Shown one piece after another: positions 34,158 through 43,900 of a DNA stretch of 64,000 nucleotides. How positions within the stretch are numbered: the stretch's first letter is position 1; the number at the start of each line of letters is the position of its first letter. The notes beneath the pieces were generated by a model that was not told where the DNA came from, made no database searches, and was given only the letters and a program-made list of their open reading frames with translations. The stretch is taken from the NCBI GenBank assembly GCA_019694165.1, contig JAIBCL010000032.1, positions 1-64,000 on the forward strand. The letters are read 5' to 3'. Source of the stretch: Verrucomicrobiaceae bacterium. Its GTDB lineage: Bacteria; Verrucomicrobiota; Verrucomicrobiia; Verrucomicrobiales; Verrucomicrobiaceae. Both the position numbers and the translations under genes were made by a program.

Positions 34158-35486
34158 CTACCCGGCCTTCACCTTCACGCCCTTGCTCCTGTACTTTTCC
34201 TCAATTTCCTTCGCAAGCTGCGTGTAGCTGCGGCCATCGAGCAGGATGTCGATGTGCTTGAAGGGATTGCGAAAATCCGGCGGCTTCAGGCTGCCAGGGT
34301 AGGTGAAGCGGCCGTCGGGCGAGCGCTTCACTGCGGGATTGGCGAAGAACTCGCGCATGGCGCTGACTTCGCCATACACGGCTTCCATGTATTCCATGAA
34401 ACGCGTACCTTTGCCGTCGCCATCGAGATGGTTGAAGTAGTACACCAGCATGCAGGAGCGGTAGTAGAGCTTGAACATCGAAGTGGGCGTCGTGGTCAGG
34501 CTGTTCCATTTCGCGCGATCCATCGTCATGTGCTCCTCCACGTTCGGTATTTCCGCCCCGCCCGTGCGTTTCTCGCCGGACTTGATGTAGTCCTTCATGC
34601 CGCCCTCGTGTTGAGGAAAGAGGAAGCCGTTGGCCGTGTCAGGCAGCATCTCCGTGTACTCGGCGGCACCCTCCACGATCCAAGTGGGCAGGAACTGGAT
34701 GTAGTCGTCCATCACCTGATGCGTGATCTCATGCACGAGGGTGTCGTTCTTGAAATCACGCTTTTTGAAATAGGTCTGGCCGCGCTTCTCCAGGCCCAGG
34801 CTCGGAAAAGGCACCATGAAGACCTTCAGCGCGCCCATGTACACGCCGCCGGAATTCTCGGGCCCGCCCGCCTGAATGTAGTCCGCCCGTGTTTCAAAGA
34901 GCTTGGCCTGATACCGCTCGAGGCCGTCGGGCGGGCGGCAGTCGATGCCCCACGGGAGCTGGCTGATGAGCAGCCGCGTGGCTTCAAAGGTCTGCGCCAC
35001 CTCCGTCATCACGCTCTTGGCCAGCTTCGCCTGTGAGCTGAATTCAAACGTCTCGGTCTGATACACGAATTTCCGCTCGCCCGGATTCTCGCTCACGGGA
35101 CTGGCATCGATCGATTTTGCGGGAACATCGATCCTCCCCGGGAAACTTCGCTTCTCCAGCGGCAGCCGCTCCATGGCTTTTGCCCGAGGTTTCGGCGCTT
35201 CGCCCGCTTGGGCTGCGGACGTTTTTGCCGCCGCCGGGTCGCCCTGGCTCTTGATGAATGCCTGGTCCGCAGCGCTGAGTTTGGCGATGGCGAAAGGAAT
35301 GGTCTTCCCGTCCGCCATCCGGAGCTGCACGTTGCCGCCCTGAACGCCGGCGAAGGCGGCATCGACCTTGCGGCCCTGCACATCTGTCCAGGAGCGTATG
35401 CCGGAGCCAGCGGCGGGCTGTGCATGAGCGTGCAGCCAGCCCAGGAAGACCACGGCTGCAATGGCGCGAAGGGTTTTGATTTTCAT
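34158..35486 (-). CDS. Secreted SHD1-domain gluzincin-like metallopeptidase
   Basis: The 442-residue product has a signal peptide (MKIKTLRAIAAVVFLGWLHA, cleavage near HAQ), an SHD1-like module (about 30-80: RSWTDVQGRKVDAAFAGVQG then ADGKTIPFAIAKLSAADQAF), a Pro/Ala-rich linker, and a peptidase-like domain with LVHEITHQVMDDYIQFLPTW followed by IVEGAAEY. HEITH gives two zinc ligands and the catalytic Glu, and the Glu of VEGAAEY 20 residues on is the third ligand, the gluzincin pattern. SHD1 domains are typical of planctomycetes and verrucomicrobia. It is divergent from the ECF sigma gene, with 177 bp between. Confidence 0.75.
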   Translation of the reverse strand: MKIKTLRAIAAVVFLGWLHAHAQPAAGSGIRSWTDVQGRKVDAAFAGVQGGNVQLRMADGKTIPFAIAKLSAADQAFIKSQGDPAAAKTSAAQAGEAPKPRAKAMERLPLEKRSFPGRIDVPAKSIDASPVSENPGERKFVYQTETFEFSSQAKLAKSVMTEVAQTFEATRLLISQLPWGIDCRPPDGLERYQAKLFETRADYIQAGGPENSGGVYMGALKVFMVPFPSLGLEKRGQTYFKKRDFKNDTLVHEITHQVMDDYIQFLPTWIVEGAAEYTEMLPDTANGFLFPQHEGGMKDYIKSGEKRTGGAEIPNVEEHMTMDRAKWNSLTTTPTSMFKLYYRSCMLVYYFNHLDGDGKGTRFMEYMEAVYGEVSAMREFFANPAVKRSPDGRFTYPGSLKPPDFRNPFKHIDILLDGRSYTQLAKEIEEKYRSKGVKVKAG

Positions 35487-35663
35487 GGCGCGTTGCTGGG
35501 CGGGAATATTGCTGAGCGCACGGCCTTGGCAAGACTGGACACGGACTCTGCGCCTCTCACTCCGTCGGCATCACCTTCTGCACAAGCGCGACAGGGAGCC
35601 GCGGAAACCATTGCGGCGACGGACCGACAATTCGTGTAACCATCATCGCCCGCGGGCGTTTTC

Positions 35664-36302
35664 GTGGCAGAAGTGGACTCCGTGGAATGCCCGCCAGCCG
35701 AAGAAACCGATCTTGCCCTCTGGGTGGAACGAGCCCGCAGCGGCGACGAAGCCGCCGCGACAGCGCTTGTCGATGTGCTGTATCCGCTGGTGTGGCGCAT
35801 CGCACGGGCGAGACGCCCGATGCGCATGGCGGAGGAAGATCTCGCACAGGATGTGTTCAAGAAAGTCTTCGAGCGGCTGGATCACTACTCACCTCGCGGC
35901 GGCATCCCCTTTTCCCACTGGGTGGCCCGGATCGCCACTCGCACCTGTCTGGACGCGCTGCGCGCCGAGCGCCGCCGTCCGGAGCTGCGCTGGGCGGACA
36001 TGGCGGAGGACGAGGCCGAATGGCTCCAGCATCTCTGCTCGGCCACGGAGCAGCCCGCGCCCTCGCCCACCTCGGGCAAGGCAGCCCGCGACATGCTGCA
36101 CAAGCTGCTCTCGATGCTGCCACCGGACGACCGGATGGTTTTGCAACTGCTCGATCTCGAAGAACGCAGTGTGAAAGACATCGCCGCACTGCTCGGCTGG
36201 AGCGCTTCGCTCGTGAAGGTGCGCGCGTTTCGCGCACGCTTGCGCCTCAAGCAAATCGTCAACAAACTCAAGCTCGAACGACCCGATGAACTCGATGGAT
36301 GA
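35664..36302 (+). CDS. ECF-type RNA polymerase sigma factor
   Basis: The 212-residue product has sigma region 2 (LVDVLYPLVWRIARARRPMR then EEDLAQDVFKKVFERLDHYS) and region 4 (LSMLPPDDRMVLQLLDLEER, DIAALLGWSASLVKVRAFRA). The start codon is GTG, at 35664 or 35673, as no upstream ATG fits. The next gene overlaps and encodes a short membrane protein suited to be its anti-sigma factor. The extra acidic segment between regions 2 and 4 (WADMAEDEAEWLQHL) is longer than in most ECF factors. Confidence 0.85.
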   Translation: MAEVDSVECPPAEETDLALWVERARSGDEAAATALVDVLYPLVWRIARARRPMRMAEEDLAQDVFKKVFERLDHYSPRGGIPFSHWVARIATRTCLDALRAERRRPELRWADMAEDEAEWLQHLCSATEQPAPSPTSGKAARDMLHKLLSMLPPDDRMVLQLLDLEERSVKDIAALLGWSASLVKVRAFRARLRLKQIVNKLKLERPDELDG

Positions 36303-36582
36303 TCGCTGGAAGAACTGCACCCGCGCGGGCCGCGGCTCGCCGGAAGAGGCCGCGCCTCCGGTGCCGCCCGGATTTGCCGTGCGTGCCATGAGGGCCGCAC
36401 ATGCTTCGGGTGAAAACACCACGCTCGATTTGTGGTCGGTGCTTTCCCGGCGCGCGCTGGCCTTTGCCGCCGCGGTCATCATGCTCGCGGGTTCGCTCCT
36501 GTGGTGGCAGGACACTCAAGACGCCCTCGCATCCCCTGCCCTCGCGGACGATGCCATGCAACAAGTCCTCTGGCAGCCATGA
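36286..36582 (+). CDS. Short membrane protein, probable anti-sigma factor
   Basis: The 98-residue product has a polar N-terminal half and one membrane helix (about 55-73, RRALAFAAAVIMLAGSLLWW). There is no zinc-binding HxxxCxxC motif. It starts inside the sigma gene (ATG 36286, or ATG 36295) and ends by overlapping the next gene by 4 bp, so the three products are made together. Size, topology and position fit a regulator holding the sigma factor at the membrane; the sequence itself does not prove this. Confidence 0.55.
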   Translation: MNSMDDRWKNCTRAGRGSPEEAAPPVPPGFAVRAMRAAHASGENTTLDLWSVLSRRALAFAAAVIMLAGSLLWWQDTQDALASPALADDAMQQVLWQP

Positions 36583-37013
36583 GTTTCACCTGCTCCAACC
36601 GCTGCAAGATCACGCTCATGCTCGCCGCGCTCATCGTCGTGTGCGCGGCAGGAGGAGCCTGGATCGGATTCATGCTCGGCCGCAAACATGAGCGCGGACG
36701 GAATCAGCCCGTCGCCTGGAATCAGGAGGTGATGAGCGCGCTGCATCGCAAGCTCAGGCCGGACTCTGAACAGGAGCGGCGCTTCCAGGCGGCCGTGGAC
36801 AAGGCCGTCGCCTCCATGCAGACCGCCCGCGGCAATGCGATGCGCGAAACCGACGCGATTGTCGAGAAATTGATCGCCGACCTTCGCGCCGAGTTGCGCG
36901 AAGGACAGCGCGCCGAGTTTGAGCGCATGGTCAAGACGCGTGGGAAGGCCACGCTCGACCTCCTCAAGGTGGAAAAACGCACGGAAAAAAGCGACGCGTC
37001 CCGACGGCCATAG
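36579..37013 (+). CDS. Membrane-anchored coiled-coil protein
   Basis: The 144-residue product has one N-terminal membrane helix (about 10-34, ITLMLAALIVVCAAGGAWIG then FMLGRK) followed by a long charged helix (SEQERRFQAAVDKAVASMQT and LREGQRAEFERMVKTRGKAT). This layout, a signal anchor plus a helical periplasmic part with an L-x-x-x-Q-R-x-x-F-E-x-M motif, resembles Spy/CpxP/CnrX-type stress sensors. With the sigma factor and the small membrane protein upstream it could complete a sensing relay. It overlaps the upstream gene by ATGA. Confidence 0.6.
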   Translation: MSFTCSNRCKITLMLAALIVVCAAGGAWIGFMLGRKHERGRNQPVAWNQEVMSALHRKLRPDSEQERRFQAAVDKAVASMQTARGNAMRETDAIVEKLIADLRAELREGQRAEFERMVKTRGKATLDLLKVEKRTEKSDASRRP

Positions 37014-37178
37014 TGTGCCGCGGTGGCCGTGGGAATACCTGCACACAGCCTTGGCGCATCATCAACTTCGGCCACGGCGCCATCGCCGACGGCGCGCAAA
37101 GTATTTTCAATTCGATGTCACACCGTGACCTCGAACCGCCAATGACGGGGTGAATCCGCTTCAACCACTTCACCCTCC

Positions 37179-37781
37179 ATGCATTCCACGCTAACCTTTC
37201 CCATGAAGTTCACCGACCCTCCCGTCGATGCGTGCCCGGCCTCTTCCGCGCCTGCTGTTGCGACGGATCGCGTGGCATTCAGCATTCTGGTCCGGCAGCA
37301 TCATCGCAGCTTTCTGGCCTACGCGCGGGCTCTGCTGCATGATGAGAGCACGGCGGCGGACCTGGTGCAGGAGGCGCTGATCATCGCGTTCAGAAATCTG
37401 GCGAAGTTCGATGTGGCGGGTGACTTCCCGGCCTGGGTGCGCGGGATCATTCGGAACAAATGGCGCGAACTCGCTCGCGAGCGTCGCTGCGAGCTGCTGG
37501 ATGACGAAACGCTGCAAGGCATCGAGGCGCAGCATGCGGTGTGGCAACACGCGCTGGCGCTCTCGCAGGAGAAGAATCCGGTCTTCGCGAAGCTGGAGCA
37601 TTGCCTTTCACGACTGCCCGAGGCGCTGCGTGAGGCGATCGACGCCTGCTACTTTCAATCGCGCAACAGCGACGAAGCCGCCGTCGCGCTCGGAGCCAGT
37701 GCTGCATCGATTCGGAAGCGACTGGAACGCGCGCGCTCCGCCCTGCGCCTGTGCATCGAGGGCGAGACCTCACCGGCTTGA
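37179..37781 (+). CDS. ECF-type RNA polymerase sigma factor, second copy
   Basis: The 200-residue product has region 2 (FSILVRQHHRSFLAYARALL followed by HDESTAADLVQEALIIAFRN) and region 4 (CLSRLPEALREAIDACYFQS, EAAVALGASAASIRKRLERA). The region-2 type is close to that of sigma factors paired with large vWA or cell-surface proteins in this phylum. MKFTDPP at 37203 is an alternative start. The vWA gene follows after 23 bp. The two sigma factors are not close paralogues. Confidence 0.85.
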   Translation: MHSTLTFPMKFTDPPVDACPASSAPAVATDRVAFSILVRQHHRSFLAYARALLHDESTAADLVQEALIIAFRNLAKFDVAGDFPAWVRGIIRNKWRELARERRCELLDDETLQGIEAQHAVWQHALALSQEKNPVFAKLEHCLSRLPEALREAIDACYFQSRNSDEAAVALGASAASIRKRLERARSALRLCIEGETSPA

Positions 37782-37804
37782 TTAACCTCCAACCCATTTT
37801 CGTC

Positions 37805-40687
37805 ATGAACAACGATTCCCCTTCCCCTGCTGAATCCACTCCCGCGCAAGACCGCGCCACCGAGACGCTGCTGCGCGAATACGGTCGTCTTCAATCGAAC
37901 GACGACGAAGACTTCCTCGCCGCCTTCGAGCAGCGCCTGGCAAAAGAAGCCGAACCCGAAACCGCGCCGATGATGGCCCGGGCTGCCGCACCGTCTTCGC
38001 AGAAGAAACCCATGCAGCGCAGAATCTTCCACTTCGCCGCACTCGCTGCGGCGGCGTGTGTGCTCGTGACGGTCGCATGGCATCTCGGTCAGTCGCAAAA
38101 ACCGGCACAGACACCCGCGGTGGCACAGAAACTTCCAGCGTCTCCCGATGCCAAGGCCAAGGGGAATGCGAACGTCTCGGCATCGCCAGCGAATCCTTTG
38201 GCTGCGGGAAAGGAGACGACACCGCCAAACTCAGCGGCTCTATCCGCAACGCCGAAACCAAGCGTCGCGGTTCTCTCACCCATCATCGTAAAGGACTCAT
38301 CAAACCTGCTCGTGTCAGCACCGCCATCCAACGTGATGAATCGCTTCAAAGGCGTGGACCTGAAGAGTGAACTCGGACTCATCAGCGCCGGTTCGGAGAT
38401 TTTCGATGGCAGTGGGGGCGCGCGCACCACCCTGCTTCAATCATCGGGTGCTACCTACGACTACCAGCCGCCCACCGAATCTTCGCTCGAAGTAGAAGCA
38501 GGAGGTTTTGCGATGACGGGGACTTTGAAGGCTGACGCGAGTTCGTCTCCGCTGCTTCGCTCGCTCGACCATACGGATCAGGCTCCCAAAGCCACCGGTG
38601 CCAATAGCGCGAGTGCATTTGAGCCTGGAAGCGCAATGGGTGTCTTCGGCGGTGCAGTTCTTCCATCCAGCACACCGAGTAACTTCACCGGAGACCTCAC
38701 CATCAGCAGCGGAGCAGCTTCCACTTCGAGCCTCACCGATTTCACCACGTTTTCAGGTGTCGTGAGCGGGGCTGAATCATCCCGCCTAGCCTCTGCGACA
38801 AACGAGTTCGTTCCTACGACGGGGAGACGATTTGGCGGCGGCAGCAGTACTCTCGCCGCCTCCAGCGCGGACGCTTACACCGGCACGGCAACGATCACGG
38901 CGGGCACGTTGGTCGTTCCGACCAACCCCGCCTCGCCGCCACCGCCCTCTGGCCCCTCAGCCCCTTCACCGGTTCAACTCCAAGGTCTGGGATACATCGC
39001 GTCGACGGGTTCGACATTCACTGGCGGCACCACGATAAATGCAGGTAAGCTCGTTTCCGACTCAGGCAAGACCACCTTTACCAATAACGGATCAACAACC
39101 GTTACTTCGACAGTTACGGCTTCTGGCGCACTCACAAAGGTCGGCGCTTCCACTTTGACGCTCAACGATGGCAACCTCACCTTCACTGGCGGCAATTCAC
39201 CCTCATTCGGCAACAGCACCGTCACTCTCGGAAACGCCGCCGCCACTGCGGTTCCGGGTCTTCGGCTCTCCACTCCAGCCGACAACGTCTCAGCTGGAAA
39301 TCGCTACGATGCCGCGCCGGTGAATCCGTTTCTTTCGGCGCTCAGTCATCCGCTTTCGACCTTCAGCATCGATGTCGACACGGCGTCGTATGCGAACATC
39401 CGCCGCCTCATCCAAAGCGGAGCCGGCGTGCCGCCTGCTGCCGTGCGGCTGGAGGAGATGATCAATTATTTCCCTTACACCTATGTCGAGCCAAAGGGTG
39501 AGCATCCGATCGCGGTGAAGGTGGAGAGCGCCGCCTGCCCGTGGGCTCCAAGCCACCGGCTGGTGAAGATCGCGCTGAAGGCGAAGGAGATCGATCGCAA
39601 CCGACGCGCCGCGGCGAACCTCGTCTTCCTCGTCGATGTCAGTGGCTCGATGTCGAGCGAGGACAAGCTCGCGCTCGTGATCAAGAACCTGCGCGTGCTC
39701 ACCGCATCGCTGAACGCGGATGACACCGTGTCCATCGTGACGTATGCGGGCAATTCCGGCATCGCGCTGCCGCCGACGCTTGGTGACAAGAAACAGAAGA
39801 TCCTCGACACGCTCGCCAGCCTCAATGCTGGCGGCAGCACGAATGGCGCAGGCGGCATCATACAGGCCTACGAGCTGGCGAAGAAGCAGTTCATCAAGGA
39901 AGGCGTGAACCGCGTGGTGCTCTGCACCGACGGCGATTTCAATGTCGGCATCACCGGCAAGCAATCGCTCGTCGATCTCGTGAAGGAGCGCGCGCAAGAC
40001 GGCATTTTCCTGACCGTGTGCGGCTACGGCCAGGGCAATCTCAACGCCGCGATGCTCGAAGCCATCACGGACAAGGGCAACGGCATCTACCACTACATCG
40101 ACAGCGAGCGCGAAGGCCGCAAAGTCTTCCAGGACGAACTCTTCGGCACGCTCGTCACCGTGGCGAAGGACGTGAAGCTGCAGGTCGAGTTCAATCCCGC
40201 GCATGCGGCTCAATATCGCCTGATCGGTTACGACAACCGCATGCTCGCGAAGGAAGATTTCGCGAATGACAAAGTGGATGCCGGCGACATCGGCGCAGGC
40301 CATCGCGTGACAGCGCTCTATGAAGTCATCCCGACCGGGAGCGCCAGCGTGAGCGAGATTCCGCTGAAGTATCAAGCCACACCGCCCGCACCCGAGCCAC
40401 CGAAGTCATCGAGCCCCGAACTCCTGACCGTGAAGCTGCGCTACAAAGAACCAGCGGAGAATACCAGCAAGCTCTTCGACCAGCCGTTCACCGATGATCC
40501 GAAAGCCACCGCGAGCACCGACTTCGCCTTCGCCGCAGTTGTGGCCGAGTTCGGCAACTGGCTGCGCGGTGAACGCGCCGAAGGTCGCACACTCGCCCAA
40601 CTGATCGAAGCCGCCGAAGCCGCTCGCGGCGATGATCCGCATGGTTATCGATCCGAGTTCATCGAGCTGATGAAGCGCGTGAAGTGA
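37805..40687 (+). CDS. vWA-domain membrane protein with anti-sigma-like start and autotransporter-like repeats
   Basis: The 960-residue product begins with a cytoplasmic part of about 75 residues that resembles anti-sigma regions (LREYGRLQSNDDEDFLAAFE), then a membrane helix (about 78-94, IFHFAALAAAACVLVTVAWH). Residues 150-490 are Ser/Thr/Gly-rich and include repeats of autotransporter-associated type (GTATITAGTLVV, GSTFTGGTTINAGKLV, LTKVGASTLTLNDGN). A vWF_A N-terminal domain follows (NPFLSALSHPLSTFSIDVDT), then the vWA domain with MIDAS DVSGSMS (Asp611), and a C-terminal DUF3520-like domain. The YfbK-type arrangement is common; the repeat block is not. The start is ATG 37805. Confidence 0.8.
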   Translation: MNNDSPSPAESTPAQDRATETLLREYGRLQSNDDEDFLAAFEQRLAKEAEPETAPMMARAAAPSSQKKPMQRRIFHFAALAAAACVLVTVAWHLGQSQKPAQTPAVAQKLPASPDAKAKGNANVSASPANPLAAGKETTPPNSAALSATPKPSVAVLSPIIVKDSSNLLVSAPPSNVMNRFKGVDLKSELGLISAGSEIFDGSGGARTTLLQSSGATYDYQPPTESSLEVEAGGFAMTGTLKADASSSPLLRSLDHTDQAPKATGANSASAFEPGSAMGVFGGAVLPSSTPSNFTGDLTISSGAASTSSLTDFTTFSGVVSGAESSRLASATNEFVPTTGRRFGGGSSTLAASSADAYTGTATITAGTLVVPTNPASPPPPSGPSAPSPVQLQGLGYIASTGSTFTGGTTINAGKLVSDSGKTTFTNNGSTTVTSTVTASGALTKVGASTLTLNDGNLTFTGGNSPSFGNSTVTLGNAAATAVPGLRLSTPADNVSAGNRYDAAPVNPFLSALSHPLSTFSIDVDTASYANIRRLIQSGAGVPPAAVRLEEMINYFPYTYVEPKGEHPIAVKVESAACPWAPSHRLVKIALKAKEIDRNRRAAANLVFLVDVSGSMSSEDKLALVIKNLRVLTASLNADDTVSIVTYAGNSGIALPPTLGDKKQKILDTLASLNAGGSTNGAGGIIQAYELAKKQFIKEGVNRVVLCTDGDFNVGITGKQSLVDLVKERAQDGIFLTVCGYGQGNLNAAMLEAITDKGNGIYHYIDSEREGRKVFQDELFGTLVTVAKDVKLQVEFNPAHAAQYRLIGYDNRMLAKEDFANDKVDAGDIGAGHRVTALYEVIPTGSASVSEIPLKYQATPPAPEPPKSSSPELLTVKLRYKEPAENTSKLFDQPFTDDPKATASTDFAFAAVVAEFGNWLRGERAEGRTLAQLIEAAEAARGDDPHGYRSEFIELMKRVK

Positions 40688-40750
40688 TCACTGCATTTGT
40701 TCGCAGACTGCTGAGCAAGAAGCTCGTTTAGCTGAGCGAAGCAACAGCGT

Positions 40751-40890
40751 CCCCCTCACCCCAGCCCTCTCCCAAAGGGAGAGGGAGACGAGGGCGCTAC
40801 CGGGCCAAGAACACAAAGCAGGCATTGCGCAAGTCGCGCGGCAGCGCGTCCTACTCGCTCCCCCTTTGGGAGAGGGCCGGGGGGAGGGGG
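40751..40890. repeat. Family A palindromic repeat, copy 6 (short form)
   Basis: CCCCCTCACCCCAGCCCTC on the left and GAGAGGGCCGGGGGGAGGGG on the right enclose a centre of only about 80 bp, with GGGAGAGGGAGACGAGGGCG retained. It lies in the 242 bp between the convergent vWA and amylase genes, where it could stop transcripts from both directions. Nothing else is seen in this gap. Confidence 0.88.
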
Positions 40891-40929
40891 TGTTGCAAAC
40901 AACCGAGCAATCACTGCTCGCCCTTCGAC

Positions 40930-43900
40930 TCACGGCACCACCCGCACGCGATAAAACTTTCGCACGCCGCCCGCACTCGTGTCGAGATACGAAGTCGTAG
41001 CGCCACCGGAAGCGGGGATGTCGCCGGAAATGTCGATGAACGAGTTGCTCGCGAGCGTGGTGGATGCCTGCACGCGGTAGGTTTTGCCGGGGATGCTGGA
41101 CCACGTGACGTTGAAGCTGGTGGCGTTCGGGCGCGATGACGTGGTGACTTTGAGCGCGGAAGATTGCGAGAGCGGATTGGTGCCGGCTGCTTGTTCTTGC
41201 TCGTTCGTCATGCCGTCGCCATCTTGATCGCTGGTGGCTGACAGGAGAATGATCGGCGTGGTCTGTGAGGATGGATTGGGTGCGCCGGAGTCGGATTGCG
41301 ATGCGCTGGAACTGACTCCTGCACCACTCACCGCCGTGAGCGTGGCGTAGTATGTCGCGCCAGGAGTACCGTTGAAATTGAAACTCGTGGTGCCACCGGA
41401 CACACTGACATTGTTGGCGACATCGCTGCCGCCGGGCGTGGTGCCGATGCTGATGCGCCAGCTGGCGATGTTGTCATGTGCGCCGGCATTGCTGGTCCAT
41501 GAGAAGGTGCCCGTGCTGCCGATCATGTAATAGCTCGCTTGCGGTGCGCTCGATGGCGGCGGCGTGACATCGACGATCTTCAGGAACTGCGCGAGTTCGC
41601 CGTCATTCGTGATCGGATTCACCGTTCCGCCGCCGAGACCGACGAAGATGCCGTTGCTGTAGATGTCGGCTCCCGTGCGCGACGCACCCCACACGTTCGC
41701 AGTCGCATTGCTGCTGGCGAGATTGCGCACGTTGTAGAGGCGCGATCCGGAGTTCACGAGGCCGAGCAGGCTCCAAAGTGGATCGCCAACGCCGCCGCGG
41801 ATGTCGAAAGTGCTGCTGGTGGAGTAATGCGTCGTCGCGCCAGTTCCGGGGCTGGTGGCGTTGTGCTCGAAGAGATTCGCGAAGCACAGCACGACATCTT
41901 TGAAAGCGGGCGACGCATTCGCCTGTTCGTATTTGGCGATGGCGAAGATGTTGTCCGCAGGTGCACCGCCGCCGATCTTTTGATCAAGGTAATATTGATT
42001 GATCGACTTGATCGCGGGGCTGCTGAGTCGAGCCGAGTTCACGCGTCCATACCATTGAGCCATGCCGGTGTTGTTCGGCGGCTGAGTGCCGGCATACCAC
42101 CACTGCGCGCGGTTCCATTTTTTGAAGTGCGGGATGCGCTTCCCGAAGTTCAGTTCGTGATCGGTTTCAAAGCCGTCGTAGTGCCAGGTGCCGACGCCTT
42201 GATTGAAGTTCTGAATCCCCTGCTCTTGTCCGTAGAACGTCATCGGCAGTCCAGGCACAGCAGCCACGGCCGCATAGCGCGTCGCATTGAGCCACGCGTC
42301 ATTGTCCGGCAGCACTTCATCGTGGCTCGTGATGTTCAGCAGGATCGCGCCGGTGCGGTAGTTGCTGCGACGCGACTCAAACGCGCTCTGGATGTCGTAT
42401 TCCTTGTTCACATGGCTGCCGGTGAACGTGAAGACGAAGCTCTCGTTGAGAATGTCGAAGACGCGATTGCTGCGATAGCCGGGCTCACCTCCGTCGAGCG
42501 TCTCGGCCATGAACACAAAATTCCACTTCGCGCTGCGCGTGCGGTTGATGACGTATTCCCACAGCGGATTTGGCAAACCCTGACCGAAGTCGCAGCGGAG
42601 GCAGTCGATACCTTTGTTGTCAGCGGCGAGCCGCGTGGCGTAGCTGCCGCTGGTGGAATTCGTGAGCGAGTGACCTGTCTGCTGCAGCCAGTAAATCGGG
42701 TAGTAGCCGAGGTAGCGCCACAGTTTGACCACCTCGGGACCGATGCTGTTCCAGTCCATGAAATCGTCTTCGTTCTTGTGCGGCTCGCTGCCAGCCGTGT
42801 AGCTGTCATAGCGCCACTGCGCCGAGTAGCGACCGTAATACAGCTCGGCCACATCGCTCCACTTGCCGAAGTCATTGCGATCCGGCGCCACGGCTTTGTC
42901 TTTGTCGGCGAGACTCGTGAAATACGTCCCGGGCTGGCCGTAGTCGCCGGTGCGCGAATACCAGTTCGCCGGAATCGCCGTGCTCGTGCTGCCGGTGATG
43001 CCGAGATCCACGCCGCCCTGGCCATACACGGCATCCCACGCGGTGTGATTCGCCACGAAGTCGAGCATCACATTGATCGTGCCGACGGTGCCGCTGTAGT
43101 TGTCCGCCTTTTGCACGAACGTCTGAAACTCACTGAGCGCCGATGCTTCTGTGTTCGCGCTGCCGAGATAAGGGTTCACTGCGAAGAAGTTCTTCGTCGC
43201 ATACGGACTACCGGGCAAATAGGGGCTGCTCGTCGCGGGATCATTCTCCACGCCGAGTCCGCCGGTCGGATGGATCGGCTGGAACCACAGACAGTTCGTC
43301 TGGATCGTGTTGAAGTAATCGAGGCTCAACGGGTCATTCCCATCGCTGTCACCGTCAGCCACGCCGAGCAAATCGATGAACGTGCTGCGTCCCGCTTGAT
43401 TGTTCGCCGTCGCTTCGATCGTGAGCGGATTCACTTCGTAGAGCGTCATCTCCAGCGCCTTCTTCGGCGACACGACCACGGCATGATCGCGATCGCCGTA
43501 GTAGAACCAAGAGCCCGTCGGCGAGAAGCGATAGCGAACCGTCGCGCGATACGCACCGGTCTTCGTGACGGGCCTGAGCAATACCCACGTCGAACTGACA
43601 CCAAAGTTCGTCATCGGATAAGCACGGTAATAGTGAGTGTCGTTTTGACCGCATAGATCACGCGGCGGCGGCACGATGCCGTCGGCCACACCGTCGCCGT
43701 TGTTGTCCTGATCTGCCTTGTCACGACGGTTGAGGTTCGTCACTACCTCCACCTCCGTCGGTGGCGTGCCTGCATTGAAAGTGACGGCCATGCTCAGCGT
43801 CTGCTCCTCTCCGGCGATCTCGTCGATGAAGAACTTCGTCGTCTTGTATGGCCCGCTCACGCTGTTGACCGTGAAGTCGGTGATGCGCTGCACGCCGTTG

